Source of the DNA: Xanthobacteraceae bacterium
GTDB taxonomy: Bacteria; Pseudomonadota; Alphaproteobacteria; Rhizobiales; Xanthobacteraceae
Length of the DNA stretch: 64,000 bases
Reading direction: 5' to 3'
NCBI GenBank assembly: GCA_022844485.1
Contig: JALHLQ010000020.1
Span: 1-64,000, forward strand
Every line of letters starts with the position of its first letter. The first letter of the stretch is position 1. Shown piece by piece: positions 54,102 to 63,177 of this stretch. Below the pieces are notes generated by a model. The model was not told where the DNA came from. It searched no databases and was given only the letters and a program-made list of their open reading frames with translations. The position numbers were made by a program, and so were the translations under genes.

Positions 54102-54425
54102 ATGATGCGGGTCGTTCTCTCGGTTTCGGCCATGGCTTTGTGGGCGGCCGGCATGCTCGCGGCAGACGCTCAGGAGATCGGTCAACCCGCCGCAGGCAAG
54201 GCGTATGCCCAGCGCGCCTGCGCGGAATGCCATGCTGTCGAGGCCGGACGGCCCTCTCCGATGGGGGGCGCGCCGAGCTTTGAGACGATCGCCGCGGTGC
54301 CGGGCATGTCATCGACCGCACTGACGGTCGCGCTCCAGAGCTCTCACCGGACCATGCCGAATGTCATTATCGAGGCCGGGGATGCGCGCAACGTCATCGC
54401 CTATATCCTCAGCCTCAAGCCTTAG
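54102..54425 (+). CDS. Small class I cytochrome c
   Basis: A 107-residue protein with a signal peptide (VVLSVSAMALWAAGMLAADA) and one haem motif CAECH near residue 43. A distal methionine is available in SSHRTMPNVIIEAG, and the C-terminal helix reads GDARNVIAYILSLKP. It is a periplasmic monohaem electron carrier of unknown partner, shorter than the cytochrome c2 at 9754. It ends 8 bases before the convergent merR stop. Confidence 0.9.
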   Translation: MMRVVLSVSAMALWAAGMLAADAQEIGQPAAGKAYAQRACAECHAVEAGRPSPMGGAPSFETIAAVPGMSSTALTVALQSSHRTMPNVIIEAGDARNVIAYILSLKP

Positions 54426-54433
54426 TCGGGTGC

Positions 54434-55147
54434 CTAATTCTCTCCGTCGAGCGCCTCGTCCACCAGGCGGCGGCATTCGCTCAATTCGTAGAGCGCCGAC
54501 TGGAGCTTCCGCAGTTCCTCACGCGGCATGGCGGCGCCGCGGGGCATGACGTCGTCCTGTGCGTAGGAGGCTGTCTCTGTGCTGCGCTGCGGTACAGGCC
54601 GAGCGGCGGCTACGGCCATTCCCCGGCCGTTCAAATCGGTCCCCTCCTCCGTTGAGCTCTTTGGCGGCGGACGTTCGGTCAGCCGCGGTTCCGTGCGGAT
54701 GATTGCATCCGCAACGGGCTCCGCGATGGAGCCGAACAGCGCCGGAAGCATGCCCAATATCCGGCTTTCGCGCTCCGTTTCGTGCGGCTTGCGCTTTGCG
54801 GATCCCGACCGCGTCCGCGGCATCTCCGGTTCGGCATCCTCGAAATCATCCGAAGCAGGTTCGGGTTGCGGAGCGCCCGCTTTCCAGACGGTCTGGACGA
54901 ATTTGCCGCCGTGATCCTTGAGGATGCGCTGCACCCCCCGTATCGTGTAGCCCTCGCCGTAGAGCAGGTGTCGGATCCCGCGCAGCAGGTCGACATCGTC
55001 CGGACGATAGTATCGCCGGCCGCCGCCGCGCTTCATGGGCTTGATCTGAACGAACCTGGTTTCCCAGAACCGCAGAACATGCTGCGGTAAATCAAGATCG
55101 TCAGCGACTTCGCTGATCGTGCGGAACGCGTCCGGCGCCTTGTCCAC
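54434..55147 (-). CDS. MerR-family transcriptional regulator
   Basis: A 237-residue regulator. The N-terminal MerR winged helix ([20 protein letters not shown], then [20 protein letters not shown] and [20 protein letters not shown]) is clear; the remainder (about 95-237) is a low-complexity linker and a C-terminal helix ([20 protein letters not shown]), with no metal-binding cysteine cluster. The gene directly follows ihfA in alphaproteobacteria, as here (20 bases). What it regulates is unknown. Confidence 0.92.
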   Translation of the reverse strand: MDKAPDAFRTISEVADDLDLPQHVLRFWETRFVQIKPMKRGGGRRYYRPDDVDLLRGIRHLLYGEGYTIRGVQRILKDHGGKFVQTVWKAGAPQPEPASDDFEDAEPEMPRTRSGSAKRKPHETERESRILGMLPALFGSIAEPVADAIIRTEPRLTERPPPKSSTEEGTDLNGRGMAVAAARPVPQRSTETASYAQDDVMPRGAAMPREELRKLQSALYELSECRRLVDEALDGEN

Positions 55148-55167
55148 GGCCGCCTCCTCAACTCTGG

Positions 55168-55476
55168 CTATTCGCCGCCGTCTGCTCCCGCGTTGATGCG
55201 CTGCTTCAGAATCGCCGACGGCTTGAACACCATAACCCGACGCGGTGAGATGGGCACTTCTTTACCCGTCTTCGGATTACGGCCAACGCGTTGCCCTTTC
55301 TGTCTCACAACAAACGATCCGAAAGATGACAACTTTACGGTTTCACCGCGTTCGAGGCTGTCCGTGATCTCGGCGAGGACGAGTTCCACCAAGTTCGCCG
55401 ACTCCGTCCGCGACAGGCCAACTTTCTGGTAGACCGCCTCACAGAGGTCCGCGCGCGTAATCGTCTTTCCCGCCAT
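55168..55476 (-). CDS. ihfA: Integration host factor subunit alpha
   Basis: A 102-residue DNA-bending protein of the HU/IHF family. [41 protein letters not shown] and the bending arm [20 protein letters not shown] are diagnostic for the alpha subunit. It lies 106 bases after fabH and before the MerR gene, in the conserved order plsX-fabH-ihfA-merR. Confidence 0.96.
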   Translation of the reverse strand: MAGKTITRADLCEAVYQKVGLSRTESANLVELVLAEITDSLERGETVKLSSFGSFVVRQKGQRVGRNPKTGKEVPISPRRVMVFKPSAILKQRINAGADGGE

Positions 55477-55582
55477 CGACCTGCCCCGTTCGCGGCGACC
55501 TATTATCCCGCTGAATTTTCAAACGATATTGGCTTGCCCCAAAACGGTCAACGGCTCCGGCACAGATGGCGGAGAGGTTGTG

Positions 55583-56560
55583 TTACCAGCGCAACAGGCT
55601 CGCGCCCCAGGTGAAGCCGCCGCCCATCGCTTCGATCAGAACCAAATCACCGGGTTTTATGCGACCGTCGGCGCGCGCGACCGCCAAAGCCAGCGGAATC
55701 GAGGCGGCTGAGGTGTTGCCATGCCTGTCAACCGTGGTCACGACCTTCTTTGGATCGATCCCGAGCTTGTGGGCTGAGCCGTCGATGATGCGCTTATTGG
55801 CCTGATGAGGGACGAACCAGTCGATATCGTTGGCGGTATAGCCGGTGGCTTTGAACGAGGCCTCGATCACATCCGTGATCATTGCGACCGCGTGGCGGAA
55901 GACCTCGCGTCCTTCCATGCGCAAATGCCCGACCGTGCCGGTCGATGAGGGGCCCCCATCGACGTATAGCTTTTCCTTATGCCGGCCGTCCGAACGCAGG
56001 TGCGAGGTGAGCACGCCGCGATCCTCGCGGGCGCCGGGCTGCTGCTGGGCTTCAAGCACGATAGCACCTGCGCCATCTCCAAACAAAACACAGGTGGTTC
56101 GGTCGGTCCAATCGAGGATGCGGGAGAACGTTTCCGCGCCAATCACCAGCGCCCGCTTGAATGTTCCGGATCGCAACAGGCTGTCGGCGATCGCGAGCCC
56201 ATAGACAAAGCCTGAACACACGGCCTGGATGTCGAAGGCAGCGCCCTGCGTGATGCCCAGTCCGGCCTGGATCGATACCGCCGTCGCTGGAAACGTGTTG
56301 TCCGGCGTAGACGTGGCAAGCACGATGAGCTCGATGTCGCTTGGCTCCATCTGCGCGTCGGCAAGCGCTGCTTTTGCCGCATTCACCCCCAGATGCGAGG
56401 TGAACTCGCCCGGCGCAGCGATGCGCCGCTCGCGGATGCCTGTGCGCTGGATGATCCATTCATCCGAGGTGTCGACGGTCTTGGCCAAATCCTCATTGGT
56501 CAGGATCCGCTGCGGTAGATAGCTTCCGCAGCCGATCACCACGGAACGGGTGGTGCTCAT
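55583..56560 (-). CDS. fabH: 3-oxoacyl-[acyl-carrier-protein] synthase III
   Basis: A 325-residue condensing enzyme that starts fatty-acid synthesis from acetyl-CoA and malonyl-ACP. The catalytic triad is visible: Cys in [13 protein letters not shown], His in [13 protein letters not shown] and Asn in [14 protein letters not shown]. The N-terminus begins [21 protein letters not shown]. It overlaps the plsX stop by 4 bases (56557-56560). Confidence 0.96.
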   Translation of the reverse strand: MSTTRSVVIGCGSYLPQRILTNEDLAKTVDTSDEWIIQRTGIRERRIAAPGEFTSHLGVNAAKAALADAQMEPSDIELIVLATSTPDNTFPATAVSIQAGLGITQGAAFDIQAVCSGFVYGLAIADSLLRSGTFKRALVIGAETFSRILDWTDRTTCVLFGDGAGAIVLEAQQQPGAREDRGVLTSHLRSDGRHKEKLYVDGGPSSTGTVGHLRMEGREVFRHAVAMITDVIEASFKATGYTANDIDWFVPHQANKRIIDGSAHKLGIDPKKVVTTVDRHGNTSAASIPLALAVARADGRIKPGDLVLIEAMGGGFTWGASLLRW

Positions 56561-57615
56561 AACGCCGCCTCGCCGAGCGGGGGGGCTTTGCCGCGTTGCT
56601 GATAATGCGCCAGGGTCTTGCGGATCTTCTCCAGCAGCGCATAGCGCACCATGTCATGGCCGACGTCGATTGCGGACGCGAAACCGTCGGCGTCCGTCCC
56701 GCCATGGCTCTTGATGACGATGCCGTTGAGGCCCAGGAACACGCCGCCATTGACCTTGCGTGGATCCATCTTGTCGCGCAGCACCTTGAAAGCTTCGCGC
56801 GCGAAGAAGTAGCCGAGCCGCGCGCGCCAGGTCCGTGACAGCGCACTTTTCAGATATTCTCCCATTTGCCGAGCCGTTCCTTCCGCTGCCTTCAGCGCGA
56901 TGTTGCCGGCAAAGCCCTCCGTCACCACGACATCCGCCGTGCCCAAACCCATGTCCGTCCCTTCCACAAAGCCGATGTAATCGAGCTCCGGAAGCTGCGC
57001 CTCGCGCAGGATCTGCCCCGCTTCGCGGACCTCTTCGAGGCCTTTGATTTCCTCGACGCCGATGTTCAACAAGCCCACGGTCGGCCGCTCCAAATCGAAA
57101 AGCACGCGGGCCATTGCGCTTCCCATGACGGCGAGATCGACCAGATGCTCCGCATCCGCGCCGATCGAGGCGCCGAGATCGAGAACCACGGACTCGCCGC
57201 GCAATGTCGGCCAGAGCGCGGCGATCGCGGGCCGCTCGATTCCAGGCATGGTGCGCAGATTGAATTTCGCCATCGCCATCAGCGCCCCGGTATTGCCGGC
57301 GGAAATCGCCACGTCTGCTTCGCCCTTCTTGACCGCATCGATCGCCAGCCACATCGATGATTTCCAGCGGCCGTGGCGAAGCGCCTGGCTTGGCTTGTCA
57401 TCCATGCGCACGGCAACATCGGTATGCACGATGCGCGACACCGCCTTGAGCTTGGGACAGGTGTCAAGGAGCGGGGCGATCGAGGCTTGATCTCCGAAGA
57501 AAACGAACTCGGCGCGCGGATGTCGTGCGCGGGAGATGTCCGCGCCGGGCACAACCACGGCGGGGCCATGGTCGCCGCCCATGGCATCGAGCGCGATGCG
57601 AACGTTGTCGGTCAT
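56557..57615 (-). CDS. plsX: Phosphate acyltransferase PlsX
   Basis: A 352-residue enzyme that makes acyl-phosphate from acyl-ACP for phospholipid synthesis. [40 protein letters not shown] and [20 protein letters not shown] are family signatures. It heads the plsX-fabH-ihfA-merR cluster, with DUF177 about 120 bases upstream. Confidence 0.96.
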   Translation of the reverse strand: MTDNVRIALDAMGGDHGPAVVVPGADISRARHPRAEFVFFGDQASIAPLLDTCPKLKAVSRIVHTDVAVRMDDKPSQALRHGRWKSSMWLAIDAVKKGEADVAISAGNTGALMAMAKFNLRTMPGIERPAIAALWPTLRGESVVLDLGASIGADAEHLVDLAVMGSAMARVLFDLERPTVGLLNIGVEEIKGLEEVREAGQILREAQLPELDYIGFVEGTDMGLGTADVVVTEGFAGNIALKAAEGTARQMGEYLKSALSRTWRARLGYFFAREAFKVLRDKMDPRKVNGGVFLGLNGIVIKSHGGTDADGFASAIDVGHDMVRYALLEKIRKTLAHYQQRGKAPPLGEAAL

Positions 57616-57735
57616 TCCCTAGCGGGTACTGTTTCGCGGCGAGAACCGCAAGTCGGCAGCAATGAAGCCATTCCCTCCAGCCAGACTGCGATCACAGATG
57701 GCCGAAAACCCGATCTCCTGCAGATCACATCGGTC

Positions 57736-58248
57736 CTACCGCTTCAACTTTGCGAGCACATCGAAGGGGCTCGATGGTCGTGCCGGCTCCGACTGATCTG
57801 CGAACACAGCCCCACCCTTCCTTGGATAGGGGTCGATTTCCAGTATCAGAAATTCGGTGGCCACAGCACCGAGGTCGACACCACCATCAATCATGGGTTC
57901 GCAGTCTTGGGAGTCGATGTCCGCCGCCGCGTCCTGGGCAGTTATCGGAAGCTGGTCCGCGGGCACGGCCGTGATGTCGATGGCTTCTTCCACCTCGTTC
58001 ATGATCGGCTCGAGCGTCACGACGCAGGTCTGCTCAATCGTGGCCAGCACGCGGCCGGACACCCGGATGCCGTCGCCTTTTCGGGTGAGGTCGAATTCGG
58101 CCCGCAGTCGCGGTATCGACACCACGCCGGCAGCCTCGGCTGCCTTGGCCCGAACGGTATCGTCGGCAACAAGCTCGACCCTGCGACCAGTTTCAGGAAT
58201 CTCGTCGGCGCGGATAATGGCGTGCCACGGCGGGTCGTAGTCGGTCAT
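57736..58248 (-). CDS. DUF177 (YceD-like) protein
   Basis: A 170-residue protein of the YceD/DUF177 family. FDLTRKGDGIRVSGRVLATI and the conserved TCVVTLEPIMNEVEEAIDIT segment are present, and the C-terminal KGGAVFADQSEPARPSSPF is typical. In plants and bacteria it is linked to 23S rRNA accumulation; it usually sits beside plsX, as here. The Cys in QTCVVTLEP is conserved in the family. Confidence 0.92.
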   Translation of the reverse strand: MTDYDPPWHAIIRADEIPETGRRVELVADDTVRAKAAEAAGVVSIPRLRAEFDLTRKGDGIRVSGRVLATIEQTCVVTLEPIMNEVEEAIDITAVPADQLPITAQDAAADIDSQDCEPMIDGGVDLGAVATEFLILEIDPYPRKGGAVFADQSEPARPSSPFDVLAKLKR

Positions 58249-58269
58249 CGGAATCCCTCGTCTGGGCGA

Positions 58270-58857
58270 TCAGTTCGCTTCGATGCCATCGGGGTGGGGG
58301 AAGTGCGGTTGCCCCTGTGCAAGCACAGTTTCATCTTGGGTGGCCAGCGCCATGGCGGCAGAACGCACATAGCCCGCGAGCCTTCGCGCGCCGGCCAACC
58401 CGCCTGACGGTGTCCCATAGATATTGCGAGCGAGCGCCAACGCCAGAGCCTCCGGGTCTGTGCTCTCCAGCGCGGCATCGTAAGCGCGTGCCCTCCCGTA
58501 GAAGGCCTCCCCCACCTCTCGCATGCGGCGCGGCACCGCGAGGTCGCCGACCCCCATCTCGCGGAAGCTATGGTCCATGTCGCGGCAAAACCGATCGAAC
58601 ACGCCTTGCGCGAGCGACTGGCCGGCAGTACTTGCGCGCAGTTGGCGCAGCAAGAGCCAAAGGTGCAGGACGATCATGTCAAAGCGGCCGGCAACCGTGT
58701 CAGGCACCTCGTACTGCACGTAGAAGCCCTCGTTGCGCGCTTGTGCCACTATCGCGCCATAGAGTGCGGTGATGCTCGTCTCGTGGTGCGATCTCCGGGA
58801 AACAAGCCGGAATATCATGAGCTTATTCCGAAGCTCTTGGGAGCGCCGCAACTGCAT
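58270..58857 (-). CDS. Ubiquinol-cytochrome c chaperone family protein (CBP3/UQCC1-like)
   Basis: A 195-residue protein with the CBP3-domain pattern YGAIVAQARNEGFYVQYEVP, DTVAGRFDMIVLHLWLLLRQ, QGVFDRFCRDMDHSFREMGV and REVGEAFYGRARAYDAAL. The mitochondrial relatives help assemble cytochrome b into the bc1 complex. It lies 21 bases upstream of DUF177 in the same direction and is divergent from bamE (69 bases). Confidence 0.92.
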   Translation of the reverse strand: MQLRRSQELRNKLMIFRLVSRRSHHETSITALYGAIVAQARNEGFYVQYEVPDTVAGRFDMIVLHLWLLLRQLRASTAGQSLAQGVFDRFCRDMDHSFREMGVGDLAVPRRMREVGEAFYGRARAYDAALESTDPEALALALARNIYGTPSGGLAGARRLAGYVRSAAMALATQDETVLAQGQPHFPHPDGIEAN

Positions 58858-58926
58858 TGCAAAAGGCGCTCGCGCGGGTTACGTGAACGGGCGGCTGAGT
58901 TCGGCGAGCGTAGGGGAGCGGCGGGG

Positions 58927-59379
58927 ATGCGTTGTCGCGACGATATTCGTCATCGACGGACGCCCTTGCTTGCAGTCGGCGTGATCGCATTCGGTCTCCT
59001 TCTGTCGGGATGCGGCGGCTTCACCCAAAGTTATTCGCGCGGCTACGTCCTGGCCGACGGCGCACTCGAGCAGATCCCGATCGGCGCGACGCAGGACCAG
59101 GTGCTGATCGTGCTCGGTACGCCGTCCACCGTCGCAACGGTCGCCGGCGAGGTCTTCTACTATATTTCGCAGCGAACCGAGCAGACAGCTTTTCTGCCGG
59201 GCAAGGTCGTCGATCAGCGGGTCGTCGCGGTCTACTTCGACAAGAACCGCAGAGTGGAGCGCCTGGCCAATTATGGTATCCAGGACGGCAAGATTTTCGA
59301 TTTCGTCAGCCGCACCACGCCCTCGTCCGGACAGGAATTATCCTATCTTACCTATCTGTTCCGGATCGTCGGGCGCTAG
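58927..59379 (+). CDS. bamE: Outer-membrane protein assembly factor BamE (SmpA/OmlA)
   Basis: A 150-residue lipoprotein of the BAM complex. Lipobox LLLSGC follows a hydrophobic signal (TPLLAVGVIAFGLLLSG). The fold signature is GYVLADGALEQIPIGATQDQ then VLIVLGTPSTVATVAGEVFY and VAVYFDKNRRVERLANYGIQ. ATG 58927 is preceded by GGGG; the frame is open far upstream but only as a shadow of the opposite gene. Its last 42 bases overlap the end of the convergent GH1-like gene. Confidence 0.9.
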   Translation: MRCRDDIRHRRTPLLAVGVIAFGLLLSGCGGFTQSYSRGYVLADGALEQIPIGATQDQVLIVLGTPSTVATVAGEVFYYISQRTEQTAFLPGKVVDQRVVAVYFDKNRRVERLANYGIQDGKIFDFVSRTTPSSGQELSYLTYLFRIVGR

Positions 59380-60735
59380 AGCGGCATGGGTTCCGGATTG
59401 ATCGGGCCGCCGTCCGGACGTTTTTTTGCGTACGGTCGTTTTCACCGGCGTCTCACGTTTCAGGAACTCGCGCGCGTCCTCTCGCTGACGTTTAATGTGG
59501 GACTCGTTGAATTCACTCGGCAGAGATATCGGCACGATCAGACACACGCTTTGCGCGGGAAGAACCACGCGCCAGTCCTGCATTAGCTGCCGATACGCTT
59601 TCCCGACGGGGCGGATGTTTCGATCGAGATCGAACAAACCTACCGGATGGGGGCGGTTGTTCTCCTCGCGGAGCGCCGTGTCCCAATCGATCTGATCAGT
59701 CAGCGAGTACCAGGTGAAGCCCACAATCGGCACGCCTTGATTGCGCACCCGCAGCACGTTGGCCCATTGCTTCCACAGCCAATTTACCGCTTCGTCGCCG
59801 TTGGGACCTTCGGCGAGATTGGTTTCGGTATGCATGACCGGGAGTTTGTAGCGTTCGTAGTATTGGCAGGTGATCTGGTCATAGCCAAACACGTCGCCCG
59901 CAGCCGTCCATGTGCCCTCCGCGCTGACGCGATGTTCGTTGGTGACGTAGTAGTCGTTCCCCATGATGCAGTGGTGGCGCAGTCGCGATTCGAGGAAGAA
60001 ATGGTACTCGTCGCGCGTCATGCCGTTATCCATGAGGAATTCATACATTTCGGAATCCACACGCCGTCCATAGTTGAGATCGAGCGAGAGGAAACGCTTG
60101 GCGTTCATGATCTCGGCGGGCTTGATGGCCGCTGGATTCTCCGCGTGGAAGTATTCGGAGGATTCGCTTTGCACAAAGATCGCGTCGGGGCGGACCTCCA
60201 GAATCCGCGCCATCGCAAGGACGTTCGCCGTCACGATGTGTTTGAGCGCAGTGACGAAGCTTCGATCGCTCTGGAGTTGTTCGTTCCACCATCCGTATCG
60301 CGCGGAGAACAGGGCGCAAATAAACATCTCGTTGATCGGGGTGTAGAGCTGGACCCAGGGAAAGCGCCGGGCAAAATCGCCTGCATAGTCGGCGAACAGT
60401 TCGGGAAAGTCCGGGTTCTGGAAATCGCCGATCCAGGCCGGCACGCCAAAATGACACAGGTCTACAATCGGAACGAGATCGCGGGCGCGCAGGTCGCCCA
60501 ACGTCAAATCGGCAAACTCCCAGTCGTATTTTTGCGGGGCGATATAGGTCACATGAAGGGGCGGGCCATAGCGGAGAAAACGCAGACCCAAATCTTCAAC
60601 CAGGTCGAAATCTGTGCGCCAATAGCGGTAATGGCCGCACTTCTCAAACTGGTCGATCCGCACCCGCCCGTTGCCGATGGTTGGGTTCGAGTTCTCGATA
60701 CCGGTTGCAAACATGAAATAGGGGGCGGTCATCAT
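59338..60735 (-). CDS. Glycoside hydrolase family 1-like protein
   Basis: A 465-residue (beta/alpha)8 glycosidase. The acid/base site is the NE pair in YTPINEMFIC (Glu136), and the expected nucleophile is Glu304 in MHTETNLAEG, where classic GH1 enzymes have (I/V)TENG. Core motifs DLCHFGVPAWIGDFQNPDFP and GFTWYSLTDQIDWDTAL are GH1-like. Residues about 395-465 form an extra basic, low-complexity tail. The start at 60735 follows GAAGGAAG. The substrate is unknown; no signal peptide, so cytoplasmic. Its 3' end overlaps bamE by 42 bases. Confidence 0.85.
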   Translation of the reverse strand: MMTAPYFMFATGIENSNPTIGNGRVRIDQFEKCGHYRYWRTDFDLVEDLGLRFLRYGPPLHVTYIAPQKYDWEFADLTLGDLRARDLVPIVDLCHFGVPAWIGDFQNPDFPELFADYAGDFARRFPWVQLYTPINEMFICALFSARYGWWNEQLQSDRSFVTALKHIVTANVLAMARILEVRPDAIFVQSESSEYFHAENPAAIKPAEIMNAKRFLSLDLNYGRRVDSEMYEFLMDNGMTRDEYHFFLESRLRHHCIMGNDYYVTNEHRVSAEGTWTAAGDVFGYDQITCQYYERYKLPVMHTETNLAEGPNGDEAVNWLWKQWANVLRVRNQGVPIVGFTWYSLTDQIDWDTALREENNRPHPVGLFDLDRNIRPVGKAYRQLMQDWRVVLPAQSVCLIVPISLPSEFNESHIKRQREDAREFLKRETPVKTTVRKKTSGRRPDQSGTHAALAPDDPEQIGKIG

Positions 60736-60823
60736 CGAACTTCCTTCGGCGGTAGGCCTCGCCTGTCCCCTAACGCGCCGCATTCGACGCTGGTTGCAGA
60801 TGGGTCGCGTCCCGGCGTTCCAC

Positions 60824-60855
60824 AAAAAAGACCCCACGGGGCGAGCCGCGGGGTC
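60824..60855 (-). terminator. Rho-independent terminator of hppA
   Basis: On the minus strand a 10-base stem (GACCCCACGG 60830-60839 with CCGCGGGGTC 60846-60855, one G-T pair) is followed by six T (60824-60829). It lies 22 bases after the hppA stop. Confidence 0.8.
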
Positions 60856-60876
60856 CGATCTCTCGAACAGAGCGCG

Positions 60877-62997
60877 TCAGTGCGCGAGGATGGCGAGCAG
60901 CAGAAGGGCCACGATGTTGGTGATCTTGATCATCGGGTTGACGGCGGGGCCCGCCGTATCCTTGTAAGGGTCACCGACGGTGTCACCCGTAACGGCGGCC
61001 TTGTGCGCCTCTGAGCCCTTCCCGCCGTAGTGACCATCCTCGATATATTTCTTGGCGTTATCCCAGGCTCCGCCGCCCGAGGTCATCGATATGGCGACAA
61101 AGATGCCGGTGACGATGACGCCGAGCAGCATGGCGCCGACAGCCGAAAAACCAGCGGACTTTCCCGCAGGACCGCCGCCGGCGATGAAATACATCGCGAA
61201 GTAGATGACGATCGGCGAGAGCACCGGCAGCAACGAAGGCACGATCATTTCCTTGATCGCCGCCCGGGTCAGCAAATCCACGGCGCGGCCATAATCCGGC
61301 TTGTCGCGATAATCCATGATGCCGGGCTTTTCCCGGAATTGCCGGCGCACTTCCTCGACGATTGCGCTGCCGGCGCGGCCTACCGCCATCATGCCCATGG
61401 CGCCGAACAGATAGGGCAGCAGGCCACCGAACAGGAGGCCGACCACGACATAGGGGTTCTCGAGCGAGAAGTTCAGCGAAACGCCGCGGAAGTAGGGATG
61501 CTGTGCAGAATTGGCAATGAAGAACTTCAGGTCTTCATTGTAGGCCGCAAACAGCACGAGCGCGCCGAGTCCTGCCGAGCCGATGGCGTAACCCTTGGTC
61601 ACCGCCTTGGTCGTATTGCCGACTGCGTCGAGCGCGTCGGTCGATTTGCGGACGTCCTTGGGCAGACCGGACATCTCGGCGATGCCACCGGCATTGTCGG
61701 TCACCGGGCCGAATGCATCGAGCGCCACGATCACGCCTGCAAGCGACAGCATGGTCGTGACTGCGATGGCAATGCCGAACAGGCCCGCGAGCGCGTAGGT
61801 GACGAGAATGCCCGCGATAATGACGATGGTTGGCAAAGCGGTCGATTCCATCGACACGGCGAGACCTTGGATGATGTTGGTGCCGTGGCCGGTGATCGAC
61901 GATTTCGCGATCGACTGCACCGGGCGGAAATTCGTTCCGGTGTAATATTCGGTGATCCAGACGATAAGGCCGGTTACCGCAATTCCGGCGATGCCGCAAA
62001 GGTAGAGCGACATGCCCGTGTATTGCATCTTGGCGACCGGGCCGAAGCCGATAAGCCAGTAGATGACCAGCGCCACGGCGATGAGCGACAGGACCGCGGT
62101 TGCGATCAAGCCCTTGTAAAGCGCGCCCATGATGGACTGGCTCGGACCGAGCTTGACGAAGAACGTGCCGATGATCGACGTCACGATCGAGGCCGCACCA
62201 ATGCCGAGCGGAAGCAGCATCATCGGCACGAGCAGCGGGGTTCCGACAAAGAAGATCGCTGCGAGCACCATGGTCGCAACCATGGTCACCGCGTAGGTTT
62301 CGAAGAGGTCGGCGGCCATACCCGCGCAATCGCCGACATTGTCGCCGACATTGTCGGCGATCGTCGCGGGATTGCGTGGATCGTCTTCCGGAATGCCGGC
62401 CTCGACCTTGCCGACGAGGTCGCCGCCGACATCGGCACCCTTGGTGAAAATGCCGCCCCCGAGCCGAGCGAAGATGGAGATCAGCGAGGCGCCGAAACCA
62501 AGCGCCACCAGCGCGTCGATGACCGTGCGGCTGTTTGGGGCGAGGCGCATCGTGCCGGTCAGAAAACCGAAATAGACCGCAACTCCGAGCAGAGCGAGGC
62601 CGGCCACAAGCAAACCGGTGATCGCGCCCGACTTGAACGCGAGCGCGAGACCGCCGGCGAGCGAACCGATTGCCGCCTGGGCCGTCCGTACGTTGGCGCG
62701 AACGGAAACATTCATGCCGATGAAGCCCGCTACTCCGGACAGGATGGCCCCGATGGCAAACCCGATGGCCACGAGCCAACCGAGCAGCAGACCTAGGACC
62801 AGGAAAATAACCACGCCGACAATGGCAATGGTCGTGTACTGGCGTCGAAGATAGGCCTGCGCCCCTTCGCGGATCGCCGCCGCGATGTCCTGCATTTTCT
62901 GGCTGCCCGCGTCCGCCGACATGACGGACTGCGTGGCCCAGGCTCCGTATACGATCGAGAGCAGGCCGCAGGCGATGATCACCCACAATGCGTTCAT
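60877..62997 (-). CDS. hppA: K+-insensitive pyrophosphate-energised proton pump
   Basis: A 706-residue membrane pyrophosphatase with about 16 helices that couples PPi hydrolysis to proton export. The PPi-binding segments [20 protein letters not shown] and [20 protein letters not shown] are intact. [18 protein letters not shown] carries Lys and Thr at the positions that make the enzyme potassium-independent. Near the C-terminus [13 protein letters not shown] and [20 protein letters not shown] complete the active site. A monocistronic unit with its own terminator. Confidence 0.97.
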   Translation of the reverse strand: MNALWVIIACGLLSIVYGAWATQSVMSADAGSQKMQDIAAAIREGAQAYLRRQYTTIAIVGVVIFLVLGLLLGWLVAIGFAIGAILSGVAGFIGMNVSVRANVRTAQAAIGSLAGGLALAFKSGAITGLLVAGLALLGVAVYFGFLTGTMRLAPNSRTVIDALVALGFGASLISIFARLGGGIFTKGADVGGDLVGKVEAGIPEDDPRNPATIADNVGDNVGDCAGMAADLFETYAVTMVATMVLAAIFFVGTPLLVPMMLLPLGIGAASIVTSIIGTFFVKLGPSQSIMGALYKGLIATAVLSLIAVALVIYWLIGFGPVAKMQYTGMSLYLCGIAGIAVTGLIVWITEYYTGTNFRPVQSIAKSSITGHGTNIIQGLAVSMESTALPTIVIIAGILVTYALAGLFGIAIAVTTMLSLAGVIVALDAFGPVTDNAGGIAEMSGLPKDVRKSTDALDAVGNTTKAVTKGYAIGSAGLGALVLFAAYNEDLKFFIANSAQHPYFRGVSLNFSLENPYVVVGLLFGGLLPYLFGAMGMMAVGRAGSAIVEEVRRQFREKPGIMDYRDKPDYGRAVDLLTRAAIKEMIVPSLLPVLSPIVIYFAMYFIAGGGPAGKSAGFSAVGAMLLGVIVTGIFVAISMTSGGGAWDNAKKYIEDGHYGGKGSEAHKAAVTGDTVGDPYKDTAGPAVNPMIKITNIVALLLLAILAH

Positions 62998-63177
62998 TGA
63001 AAGACCCCATTTCGCGAGAACGGATGGCGAAGGGAGCAGGCGAGATGCCCGGGTACAACGGCCGGATCGCTTCGACTATCCCAGCTTAGCGCGGCGCGGA
63101 CATTGCCAAAAAAGGGCCGCTCACGCAACGCGGCACCGGTCCAATTCCTCAGGCATTTCGTCCAAAGCGGCGGAGCG

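Noticed and set aside
61030-62796. 588-codon plus-strand frame and a 507-codon minus-strand frame (61535-63058) across hppA
   Set aside because: Both are shadows of the intact pyrophosphatase gene; neither has recognisable motifs.
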